From Takifugu bimaculatus (Eukaryota > Chordata > Actinopteri > Tetraodontiformes > Tetraodontidae): a DNA stretch of 64,000 nt. Positions 33,885 to 45,101 of the stretch are shown piece after piece (the stretch's first letter is position 1; every line of letters starts with the position of its first letter). The stretch spans positions 14,056,400-14,120,399 of the forward strand of contig CP034994.1 in assembly GCA_004026145.2 (NCBI GenBank), in the 5' to 3' direction. The translations under genes were made by a program, and so were the position numbers. Below the pieces are notes generated by a model, which did not search any database, had not been told where the DNA came from, and saw only the letters and a program-made list of their open reading frames with translations.

Positions 33885-36800
33885 TCACATCTTGATGTCC
33901 TCCTCCACGCTGAGCTGAGACAGGGTCTTTTTGATGCGCAGGGCCGTCAGCCTGGCCGCTCCGTTGGCGTACCAGCACTCCCTCATGATCTTTCCCATGA
34001 CGCGCAGGGCCTGCAGAGACCAGGAGCAACGTTCAGGCCGGAAAAACAAAACAAAACAAATAAACACAGGTACAGACTATTCAGTGGTGAAAGTACCTCA
34101 TAACTCTGCCACCAGTTGGGCACGTTGGGCCTGAGTTTCTGGTCACACACCACTTTCCTCATTTCCTCTATGGAGGGGTCGGAGGGCACCAGGTCGTAGT
34201 ATGGCAGCTGGTACTCCTCGTGAATACCTGCAGGGAACGGAGGAGAGCGGCGCTCAGTCTCGGGCGAGCGGAGTCTCTCAGCTCTGCCGCTGCCTGTGGT
34301 TTTACCTCCTGCGTTGCAGCGCCGTGCGATCTCCCAGTACACCAGGCCCAGCGCGTAAATGTCAGCACACTTGAAGGAATCAAAGTGCTTCATGTTGATG
34401 GTCTCATCCAGAACCTCGGGGGCCATGTACCTGTGACAGGACAGCATGAGTCCAGGTCCCGGCATCAGGCTCCCGGAGCCCGTGGGTCCTTATTACCTTT
34501 TGGTGCCCACGCGCTGGTTTGGGGCGATGTCGATGGTGTCCGTGATGGATTCGTGACGGACAGCCAGGCCCAGGTCAGCTATGGCGCACATACCGTTCTT
34601 CTTAACCAGGATGTTCTTTGATTTGAGGTCGCGGTGAGCGATGCCGGGTTTGCCTGCAGGGGAGCAGGTAGCACATCGTCAACTCTGAGCAGTAACAAGC
34701 GTGTTGGATCTAAAGATCGGGTCGGGTCGGCTCACCCTGAGTGCCCAGGATCTCCATGTGCAGGTGCGCCAGGCCGCTGGCGGCCGACAGCGCCAGTTTG
34801 ATCATGCCCTCGATGGTGACGGAGTAACGGTTCAGGTAGTCGAAAAGGGAGCCGTGCTCGTGATAGTCGGACACCAGCCACAGCTGAGTCCAGGTGCCGT
34901 TGTCTGGAGGAGACGATGTGCACCGTGTTAGTGTTTAACGGACCCAGTTGGGCTGGGTCAGCACAATCGCACAGGAACCTCGTTTAATGGATGCGTTCTG
35001 GATAAAGCCCGCCTCCCTCACCTTTATTGTCGGCCGCGATGAATCCCAGGATGTTTTCATGGCGCAGCATGATTGTCTGGTAGATTTCGGCCTCTCTGAA
35101 CCAGGAGCGCTCCTCTCTGGAGGAGAAGATCTTCACGGCCACGTCTCCGCCCCTCCACTTCCCCCTCCAGACCTCACCGAAGCGACCTTTTCCTATGATC
35201 TCCTGCAGCACGATGGTCCTGGCCACCGTCCGCTGCACAAACAAGGGCAAACCTGCAGGAAAAACAAACAAACAATGACTAAACTCTGTCACAGCTTCAG
35301 GCAGAAAGCTTTCAGGCCGTCACTACCCTACTACAGTAGGGATTAAATCATCCGTGGTACTGACCAGAGCCCGAACCAGAGGTGGACATGTCATAGATGA
35401 GGTCCTGTAATGTCTTGTCTTTGGGCAGGTAAATGTGATCACAGGACGGGTCCTCCACCTCCAGCCTTTGCCGGTGGCTGTAGGCCCTCTGGTGATACTG
35501 GAAGAGGAAGACGCCGACCATCAGCAGCACACAGAGGAGGAACACCGGCCCGGCGATCACCGCCACCAGCTCTACAGGCCCCCAGGAGCTGCTGGCCCAC
35601 TCTCCTTCCTTAGTTGGGACTAGTGCCAGAGGGACAGGAAGCCACAGGATGTGAATGGGAGGAGCTTGAGCTGCGACAGCTCTAGTTTGTCTGGTGAACA
35701 AACCTTACCGGGAACTTTCAGGTCGATGCTGTTGCAGTAATCTTCGTAGCAGCAGTGTGTGTTCAGCAGACCTTCAGCACTCAGACAGTAGAACGGCTGT
35801 CCGGGGGGGACCAGGCTGTCCCGGTTGATGCAGATTCGGATGTGTTGCTCCTTCCTCTCCACATAATATGTAGACGCCATGCAGGCGCCGTCCGTCTCAC
35901 ACTCATAGCCGGTCTTCTCACAGTTGGTGCAGTTACAACGCAGCGCTGAGGTGAAAACAGAAAGTAGTTCAGCAACTCACAGAAAAACATCTGGCTTCGT
36001 CCAGCAGGGGGCGAACCAAGCACACAGTTGCACCTTGAGCATTCAGGAGCAGCCAGACGGCCCCAGTGGCCCTGAAATCAGATCCTCCACTGCAGATGAA
36101 CCCAAACACACAGACTGGGACGAAGCGGCCCAGTGGGAGGTATAAATGAAACCCAACAAGAGGAGAAAGCTCCTGCCCTCATGTCTCCACTGCAGCATTG
36201 TACAGGGCTCCTCTCCTTTATCCTGACAGAGCGCTGCCACAGTTAAAGCTAATGAGAGGCTTTTTCCCCTCCTTTTGTATCTAACAAAATGCAGCTCACT
36301 CCTCCGGCACACGGGGACTTGTTAAAGCTCACACAATAGCGCTCCTGCTGCTGCTGTTGTAAAAGCACGTTGGTCATTCAACACTCCAAAAATGAGGTCA
36401 GTGCAACAAAATCTACACTAATAGTGTGTGCTGAAAAAAAAAAGGAGAGGCTTGCCGGGAAACGGAGCGAGCAAGGAGCTACGGGCTGATTAGATTTGGG
36501 GGGGTAAATGTGATTTTGAGTCACACACATGCTTCTCATTTTGAATAAGAGGGAAACAGAAACGGCTTCTGCAGTTCCCTGAAACCATAGAAAGTATAAT
36601 TAACACGAAAGGTTAAAAGAGAGACCAGCCTCAAAAAATACCGATCATTGCTCAGCACGGCGGGGTCAGGAGGTGACGAGCCCACGCTCGGCCTGTCCGT
36701 CTCACACAGAACTACTGTGGAACCAAACACGAGGAGGAAGAATTCCGATCTTTATTTCCTGGTAAAAAGCTGCCCTGCCTCGCTTGGACCACTAACATCT

Positions 36801-39800
36801 GATCCAGGGAGGGAGATTTTACGAGCAGTAAGCTTTGACTAATCTGTCTTTTAATGGAACCGGGCGTTCAGTGATCCTCACTAAACCGGGCCGCCAGAAC
36901 GGGCAAATATTTTAGCCCACAAGTTTGGTGCCTTCGTGGCTGTGTTTAAAAATAAAAAGCAAAGAAAAATAACCCCGATACAGAGATTACGCCATCACCT
37001 TGCACCATCCAGGCCACAAACACTGATGCAACAGCCCTGCTGCTCCGAGTTCTGAAGATGATGATCAACGTGGAGGCATTTTCCACGTGCGTCACGCTGT
37101 ACGGCGATTTGCTGAGGCCAGTGGACGGCGTGATACTGGAAATGAGGAACACTTTGGGTGAGACTGGTCATCTGTTCAGAATGTGGCCGTGTTCCGCTCC
37201 AGGAGGCGAGTTGGAAAGTGGCAGGAAATTTTGTCAGGCTGTGTCCAAATTCTGTAGTTTGCAAGCTAATGGAATTTCCTGCTGATTACACAGAGCTTTT
37301 GGACTGGGTGGGCCCGTTAAAGAGTAAAAACCACCCCTGTGTCACATCAGCTCATCTGGAGAACAGGTACGCTGGATCAAAACAGCTGGAAACCCTCCGA
37401 TATGCAACATCCCATCCTGACAGCTGGATACAGCGCTTCACATCTTTATGGCCTCACTAAAATACATTAAAAAATAATATACAAGCCTGGGAGAACTGCT
37501 CTCAGCTTCAAGGCCTCACTTAATATGCAACCGCTCCCGCGTCATTTCCGCTCATGAACAAATCTGACGGCTATAAAAACTGTTCTTGCAACACACTCTT
37601 TCCACCGATGGATGCAATAAATTATCAACCACAATCTGACTGTGAACAGGCGGGCCTGGCGTAGAGCCGGTGTGTGGACAGATGGCGTGCAGATAGACGC
37701 CGAGCATAGGAAAGCAAACACGGCCCAAAAAGGCACATTGAACCCACTCGTGGTCCCGGCTCAGGCCGCGACCCTGTGGCCCGCTAACGCTCACCAAAAG
37801 TGAGTTTGAGTGGCGCTGTGCACATTTCACAGGTCTGCGAGTAATAAGGCCGAGCCTGAGCGCGCACGGACCCGTGCATGTGCGGGTTTAGGGTGAACTG
37901 TGCTCTTGTAGCCACATAATTGGCGGTTTTTACACTGGGCCTTTGTGTGGAGATTAAGACGACATAAGGAGGGATCGGACCGGCCCTGCACAAACAAAGC
38001 ACAGAGCAATGTGGTGGGGGGGAAGGGGGGGGGGGGGGGGGGGTCACACTTCTGCACGGAGCGGTGTGGGGGATGGGTGGTGAGCAGGGTGTTTGAGGGT
38101 AGCTCTCCACCAGACAGGATGGGAAGGGGGTAGGGGTCCCAAAGTAAGCGGGACAATGTGGTGGGGAAGGGGGCGAGCAGGGCCCCCCCCAGCTGTGAGC
38201 GGGGCTTGCCCGAGTGACCAGCTGTGACCGTAATAAAACCCAGTCTAGACTTTGACTTACAGGAGGGGGGGGGTGGAGAGAAGGAGGAGGGCCGCTGGTA
38301 GAAACAATACTGGGAGCAACAATGTGGCAAAGTTCCGATCATTCCCGTTCATGTCGAGACAGGAAACGACAGACGGAAGGGATTCGAAAAAACACGAGTG
38401 CCCCTCGAGTATCACCCGGGTGAAAACCACAGCGCCGTCTCCTTCCAAACGGCTTCCTGTGTACCCCCCTCGGCGACCGCACGAGGTGCGCCTGCAAGCA
38501 GATGTGTGCGCGCGCGTGCGCAGGCAGCCAGTCAACACAGAGGTAGCTGAAACAATAAACGTCAGAGGGGGGAGAAGTGTGCCAGACGGCGGAGCGGGGG
38601 CGGCACGCAGATGCAGCGGTTTGACGGGGGCCCGGCGCGCAGGCAGACGGCTGCGCCGCGCCGATCTACGGGGAGCGGAGCAGCATCACCCAACGGCAGC
38701 GGCTGAAACTGGATCCATGCAGACACCAGACAGAGAGCTGATCAAGACAAGCAGACGCCACCAGAGTGTGAGCGCGCACGCACACACACGCACACACACG
38801 CACACACACATACACACACATATACTCGGCACACGCTACATCCATGTCCTAATCAATGATAGGGGTAGGAGGAAAGTCATTACCTCAGTCTGCATCTCGG
38901 GGTCAGATTACTGATCTGACTCCAAAGTGAAGCCTCTGGGGCCGAGGCTGCTGCCGTTTCTGCCAACCACCCCCCCATTTAGGCTACAGCCCATCCTGTC
39001 TGTGGTCCAGGATGGCTCTGAAAGGCAGACGAGTGTAAGCGCGGGCTCATTTGGGGCGGCTAATCAAATATCTGTCGGCATTGCGTTTGTAACGACCATG
39101 TACGCCTCAGATCTGTGTGCCAGTGCTTGGACCATGTGACTCCGAGCTTGTGATTAGGACCACAGCACAGATTAAACAATTCCACCCTTTACTCTCATTC
39201 CTCCTCCATGATAATAACCCACCCAGAAAGCACGTATGACACGAAAAGCAACTAACCCCGAGACACGAGTACTAATGCGTTTAGAACCGGTCAGAGCACA
39301 GACACCCGAAGCCCTTTTTAGTGGCTCTTCTCCTTTGGAAAAGTTCTCAAGGGTCAACGTTGATTTGCCTTCACGCCAGTGCTTTCTCAAACAACCCCCC
39401 CCCCAGCCCAAACGGACGGTCTCCACACAGCTAAAGTCAGGAAGCGCGTGTTCCCAGTGAAGCTGCGCTCGATGCAGAAAAACCGCCCGTGTTACGGTCG
39501 TTGCCAGCACACGTCTGCCAAGTGAGAGACGCCGTTCATTTGGAGCCAATGCTACTATAGAAGCGCAGGGCAGAGCACGGGGCAGGGCAGAGCACGGGGC
39601 AGGGCAGAGCACGGGGCAGGGCAGAGCACGGGGCAGGGCAGAGCACGGGGCAGGGCAGAGCACGGGGCAGGGGCTCTACATCTAATACTAGGTCGGCTCG
39701 CTGGCTAATACACCCTCGCGCTGCCTTTCCTGAGCAGAAGACTTCTTGCGTGGAGGCAAACCTCCGCCGGACGTGCAAGAAAAATGTGACTCTGCTCCTT

Positions 39801-42544
39801 TCAACAGCAGATGACGAGGCAGAGCAGGTTTAACCTACATTCCAGCGACTGCGGCACAAATGAGCCGTCCTCCACAACGCGGCGTGTAAGGGAGGGTTTG
39901 GCCCTGGCCGTGGACTCAGGTCTCCACTTGGTCTTGGAGGGTGCCTTCTTACAACTGTAACCACATTAGAGGCATAGCGTGGTGCCCCCCCCCTCACAAT
40001 AAACACAAATTAAACCCACCAAAATCTTCAGAGTAAAGTAACCGTGGAGAGCTCGGGGTGAAACCGCCGGGCCTGCAGCGGTCAGAGACCCCTGTGGGTA
40101 ACGGAGACGGGTCAGACAGGGGTTGTTCTGTCTGCTGCACCAATTAGGCCGCCTCCAGGCCCGTGGAGGTCATTAACAACGCTGGTCATTATGGAGGGGG
40201 GGGGGGGGACCACCACGCAACTGACCCGACCAGCTTGGTGCATGACAGAGAGAAACAGAGACACGTTCGTCTATATGCAGGTTTAAAAACAAAACGCAGC
40301 TCTACAGTTAGTGCTGGAAACGCCCCCCCCTCCGGCGACAACACCCCCAAACTCTCCCGTTTACAGACACACACCTTTGAACCCAATAAACGTCTGCCTC
40401 CTCGGTGCGTTCCCCCGCCTCTGATCCCAGGGCAGGTGTGCACATGTTCCAGTCTGCCTTCCCCCACATCATATTTGACATTAAACAGCACCCCCGAGCA
40501 ACTCGGCTATGCACACAGACGGGTGTGGGTGTTTTCGGAAAGACGGGGAAAGTCACTCTGGCTGATCAAATCTTTGCCCTGGCACAAATAAATGCGTGTA
40601 AATGATACGCAGGAGGCGCGAGAAGAAAAGCGAACGCGACTGTCTGCAACGGAGGAAGAACAAAGACCAGAAGCCTGTGATAGTGAGCGGGGGAAAGTTT
40701 TAGGACGGATCAGGAAGCTAATAGATCCGGATAGAACGATAGAACCTGAGTACGGAAAGAGTGCCAGGGACCCACCCTACCTCTAGGCAGTGTGGTTGAC
40801 AGCGCTCATATCACGCCATCATTGTGTCCGCCCACTCGGCGTGCACCACGCAGGCCTGTAACGCCGGTGACACCAAGGACTCCTTCCTATGAAACCAGCC
40901 GGACACGATCATGTGCCCAAGCAAAGCGTCGCTAAAGAACTGTGGGCATATTATCATAGAGGACAGAGAATGTGGTCTAGCATAGCGCCAATTTTAGATT
41001 GGACGGCATTAGGTCTCGACGCGACACTTGGCCTCGACGCGACTCCCAGCAGGCTTGTGGGTTCTTTAAAAGACACGCAACACCAGCTGACCAGCATTAC
41101 TTAATCTACACACACGGGAAGCACAGTGGTCCCAGTACGGCTCCTGCAGCACGCTTGCAATAGAAATCAGACGTCAAAATTGCCTTTACTGTCTCGGATG
41201 ACATGTAGGACAGACGAGTGGTGATATATCACGATGACAGCGACAACGGGCCCTGGAACCAATCGGAGCTGCTATCTAATGAAACACAAAAGCTTCGTCT
41301 CTGATGATTTACACAGTGCAAATGTAGAAACAGCAGTTATACAACCGGCCCGCTTATTTAACCACATTCCATCTCTGTTCTTCTGGGTGATTCCTGTACG
41401 CAGCTGCCGTAACAACGTTTTAGGATAGAAAGGTGAAAGAACAGATTTTTTTGTCCCGGGAAAAAAGAAATCTTTAATGCAGCGTAGCTTTGTGAAAACC
41501 CGTCTGGGCTGAGGCGGCGTGGCGTGGAACCAAGCGTCAGCTGCTCCTGCAGTAAAGGGGAACTCAGGCTGAAGCGGCCCCATCACAGGCACCTCAAAAG
41601 CCCCCACTTGCCACATTTCCATCACAAAACACCCAGACTGCAACTCTGACTTCTGTCTGGGTTGTGTGAATAGGCGGCGGCCGTCACCCCCATGCCAGCA
41701 TTCACTTTCTCGCTGGAGGCCACTAAGCAGCCTTTTCACTCCATACAAATGGACCCTATGGAGGAGCTGCCAATGTTTAACCCCCCCCCCCCCAAAAAAC
41801 ATTTCGTGCGCAAAGTTGACTAGGCCCAGAATCAAAGACATCTCCCCAGCCTTGAGGGCAGTAAGCCCAGCATGTGATAAAACTGTAGCCGATTCCAATG
41901 CACGTGTTTAATAAGTCATTACAGTGTTGGAGTCGAGCAAATCAGAGATAAGCAGTCACAAGCCTGCGAGAAATATTGTTTTGTGGAAATATTATTGCTA
42001 GCGCAACACTGATAACTCCAACAACAGCAGCAGCAGCAGACTGTAATTATCTCTCCACAATCTACGTGCCCACACGCCTTCAACGGAATGGCTGCAATTA
42101 ATTCATCCCTACGGTTTACTACAGAAGCGCCGTGTTTAACTTTAAGCACTTTATTGCGCGTTTGCACGGCCAACATTAGCTGGCGCCTCGGCACCGACAG
42201 CCCACCATGTTGTTGTTGTTGTTGTGGTTTAGCGACACCGCGCACAATAACGCGACACCTCGCGTTCAATCAACCGTCAAACCCTGGAAGCCGAACACAA
42301 ACAAAGAGAAGGGACCGGGTTGAGGTTCGCCCGGACCGTCGGGGTCCACTTGAGCTCCGCGCTAGCTTGATAAGAGTTAGCCAAATCCGAGCGCCATGAC
42401 GACGCGCGACAACAGGCGATGCCCAGACCGTGAAAACACATCGAGACAAAAGCCGGAGAGGCGCTCCGCTCCAAACTTACCATCACCGACCGCCGCCGAC
42501 CCGAGCAGCGCCACCAGCGTGAGGGCGAATTGTCTCAAAGCCAT
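33885..42544 (-). CDS. acvr1b: Activin receptor type-1B (ALK4), complete
   Basis: Type I serine/threonine kinase receptor for activin, nodal and related ligands; phosphorylates SMAD2/3. Nine coding exons on the minus strand: 42481-42544, 35709-35945, 35365-35619, 35022-35252, 34736-34903, 34497-34653, 34306-34430, 34097-34227, 33885-34010. They total 1494 nt, or 497 residues, with no frame break. Residues 1-21 are a signal peptide (MALRQFALTLVALLGSAA). The cysteine-rich ectodomain ends in THCCYEDYCN. The membrane helix is about 118-141. The GS box TSGSGSG is near 180, the glycine loop IGKGRFGEV near 205 and the catalytic HRDLKSKN near 324. The L45 loop ADNKDNGTW defines the SMAD2/3 class (ALK4/5/7). 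The C-terminal exon and the acvrl1 neighbour favour ALK4 over ALK5. Intron 1 is 6.5 kb, the others are short. The a/b teleost duplicate status is not decided. Confidence 0.94.
36001..36014 (+). promoter_or_regulatory. CTCF-like motif
   Basis: CCAGCAGGGGGCGA preceded by TCGT is a near-consensus forward CTCF core, 56 bp from acvr1b coding exon 2. Confidence 0.45.
38025..38043. repeat. G19 homopolymer
   Basis: A run of 19 guanines after a GGGGGGGAA lead-in, within acvr1b intron 1. G-quadruplex-prone; true length uncertain. Confidence 0.85.
38777..38822. repeat. Imperfect (CA)n microsatellite
   Basis: CA units interrupted by CG and TA, in acvr1b intron 1. Confidence 0.85.
39567..39670. repeat. 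17-bp minisatellite, about six copies
   Basis: The unit AGGGCAGAGCACGGGGC repeats head to tail almost perfectly. Because 17 is not a multiple of three, all frames cycle; an apparent minus-strand reading frame of Ala/Leu/Pro/Cys is a by-product. Confidence 0.9.
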
Positions 42545-42780
42545 GTCTTCGGAATTCCCATCTCTTCACGGGGAAACGCGTCCGGAACCGTCCGTTATCG
42601 ACACGACCACAGTCTGACCGCACATACCACACCGCCACACGCACTAGCCAGCCGCGAGCCAGCCAGCCAGACTGGCGAGTGACGTCTTTAAAGGGGCGTG
42701 TGCGCGAGCGCGCTCGTGTTTTAAAGGGGAGGTTCTGACGACACGGGTGTCCTGGAGCCGCCGAGGTCACAGCTGTTTAC
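42545..42780 (-). promoter_or_regulatory. acvr1b: acvr1b 5' UTR and CpG-rich promoter
   Basis: The sequence upstream of the acvr1b ATG is CpG-dense, with GCGCGAGCGCGCTCG and several GGGGCG/GGGGAGG boxes around 42690-42735, and no TATA box at a clear distance. This is the usual architecture of a broadly used receptor promoter. The transcription start cannot be placed from sequence. Confidence 0.45.
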
Positions 42781-44380
42781 GGCGGAGGGACGCGATTTAT
42801 TTATCCAAAAAGAAGGAAAGTAAACAAGCGTCTCCTTCGGGCTCAAACAGCAAATACAATTTATCACGGATCGTAGTATTTTCGTTGTCCTATTTCATTT
42901 CCAATTAAATGAGGATTTATTTTTCTTATTAGCTGGTCAAGACTGCGATCGGTTGGATTTTTGTGGATGCTCCAACCAAAACTTGGCCCCTTGTGTCCAT
43001 TTTCTGGAGGGATTAAGTGCCTTTCATGTTGGACAATAACGAGTTAAATCGTTGGACAGATCATAATGTTTACAGATATCCATCATCATTTAGACACTGC
43101 AGTGTTGTGGTGCTGGTGCCTCTGTGAGGCCCCTCGGGCAGCTCCAGTTTGCTGCTGCGTTTTATTTTCCTCATCGTTATCAACCCTGGGACTCAAATTT
43201 AAAGTCAGCTTTACATTGTTGTGTAATCCATTTGGAGTAAGAAACACAGCGACCGTGGGTTAGATAGCACTAAGCTGGAGAGGATGAGTTTGGAATAAAA
43301 TGCTGAACATCTGTCCAGGCATCACTGCATGCACCCATAATCAATTGATCACCCATGTCCCCACTACTGCTGGGGTCTGATCCGAGCTCCATTAGGCTCA
43401 CTGACCAAAATCATCAAGAGTTAATATGTTTATTAACACCTATCGCCCTGTAGATTTCAGGGGTCCACTACAAGGCCTCTCTCCCCGGCTTATGTTATCA
43501 CCCATCTCTTGGCTCTATCCTGGGCCTGATGGAGTCTCCTCTGTGACCCTGTCCAGTTTATCTCCACCCTTCCTCAGTGTACATTGTCAGCTGAACAAAT
43601 CCATCTGCCTCCGCCGAGCCAGTTGGAATGATCCCACTGTGAAGTAGAATACACAGAGGAGGGAAACAGACGGGGCAGTGAGATGGGCTTCTGGACTTGT
43701 AGACAGAGAGTTTGGCCAAGATACGCCAACACCCCCCCCCCCCCTCCTGCCCCCCCACCGTGTTAAAAATAACCAGCACTTCATCTGACCGACCAGACAG
43801 ACTGGGGCTTTAAGGGAGTATTATCTCTCTGCAGTGTTTGTACAACAGCCAGTAAAGACATGCACGTGCTATGTTTACATGCGAGGGAATTACAAAAGCA
43901 GTGGAATCAGTTCATTCATTTTGTAAAGAAAAAAAATAAACCGTGGCAGATCAACAACCCCTCTGATAGCTCTTAAAATAAGTCTGTAGTTGCAGGACCG
44001 TCAAAAGGATCTAATTATTTATTGGTTTGAATATTGATTTCTCTCTCCCCCCCCCCCCTTCAATTTATCAATTTGGACAAACTGCTGCGAAATCCCTTTT
44101 GTGAAAATGAAATATAAGAGTAAAGGATTACATTGTTTACTACAGTGTATTCAGGCTTTTTTCTTGATTTATGTTTATGGTTTCCGGTCCAGAATGTCAG
44201 TATAGCAAACTTACGTAATGTGTATTATATTTCTGGCTTCCCCCTTGATTATTACATCTAATTCACTTTATTTTAAAACAAAAGCGAGGATACTATGAAT
44301 CCCGAGCGCCACTGTAAACAAACTACTGTTTTTCAGCATACGTCGCCCTCTACTGGTCAAGTGGCGAATTGCAAACATGG
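42781..44380. other. acvr1b-acvrl1 intergenic region
   Basis: About 1.6 kb between the acvr1b promoter and the acvrl1 3' end. Contains short C runs at about 43732 and 44047 and a CTCF-like motif at 44343. No coding signal on either strand. Confidence 0.6.
44343..44356 (-). promoter_or_regulatory. CTCF-like motif
   Basis: Minus-strand CCAGTAGAGGGCGA fits the CTCF core CCASYAGRKGGCG. It lies close to the inferred end of the acvrl1 transcript. Confidence 0.4.
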
Positions 44381-44393
44381 AAAAATGCAAGTC

Positions 44394-44399
44394 TTTATT
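44394..44399 (-). promoter_or_regulatory. Poly(A) signal of acvrl1
   Basis: TTTATT on the plus strand (AATAAA on the coding strand) about 700 bp after the acvrl1 stop, the most likely end of its 3' UTR (44380-45101). Other A-rich variants occur nearby. Confidence 0.4.
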
Positions 44400-45101
44400 T
44401 AACAAAAATAATACATTACTCTTGGTGAATAACTTTATACTAGTAAGGACAGGTATACAGAAGTATAAAAATATGACATGAAAATGTTGTGCTACATAAA
44501 TGACTATATAAAAATGTGTTTTGTTGCTTATTGACAATACATTTGAATTACAGTATATTTACAGTGAACCCATTGGTGATACACGTCAACAGCGTCAATG
44601 CTGTCAATATAGTTTAACGTGCTAGTGCAGTTATTAAGTGTTATTCTAGATATTTTAAATATGCTTACACAGAAAGTGACGTGGTTGGTTTGAGCAAGTT
44701 ATGGAACTGTGTTTTCTCTTCAATTTATCATTTTTGCTCTCGTTAGAGAGGTTGGTTCTACAGATATTCTGAACGGTGGTTCAGGGTTAGATCATTGGTT
44801 TTAAAGCTCGGTGTTTGCGGAGCTGATTATCAATCATTCAATTCGATAAAGCTCAGCATAGATTAGGAAAAATCTATGTTTGTAAAATACCTCCATTAGA
44901 AACATTTTTATACAAATGTTAAAAAACGAAAAGGGAAGAAAAACCAACAACAAGGAAGCCTTGGGTGCAATCCAGCAGAATAATGATTATTCAGGCTCAT
45001 AGGGTTTTAATATAGCGTAATGCAGCGAGTCATTAGCTCAAAATATGCTAAAAACCTGACTCTGGTATCCTTGTTTCTCTGTTTCATCTTGATAAAGGAT
45101 T

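Larger units (their letters stand above)
35946..42480 (-). other. acvr1b: acvr1b intron 1
   Basis: About 6.5 kb, GC-rich for an intron, between the signal-peptide exon and the ectodomain exon. It contains a CTCF-like motif next to exon 2, a G19 run, a CA microsatellite, a 17-bp minisatellite and several short C/G homopolymers. Open frames here have no conserved motif. No nested gene recognised. Confidence 0.7.

Noticed and set aside
33724..34029. Gly-Pro, Gly-Ala and Arg-Pro repeat proteins
   Set aside because: Simple translation of the GGGGCC repeat in different frames; no evidence that they are genes.
39172..39778. Minus-strand Ala/Leu/Pro/Cys repeat protein
   Set aside because: It is the translation of the 17-bp minisatellite and its flanks, inside acvr1b intron 1.
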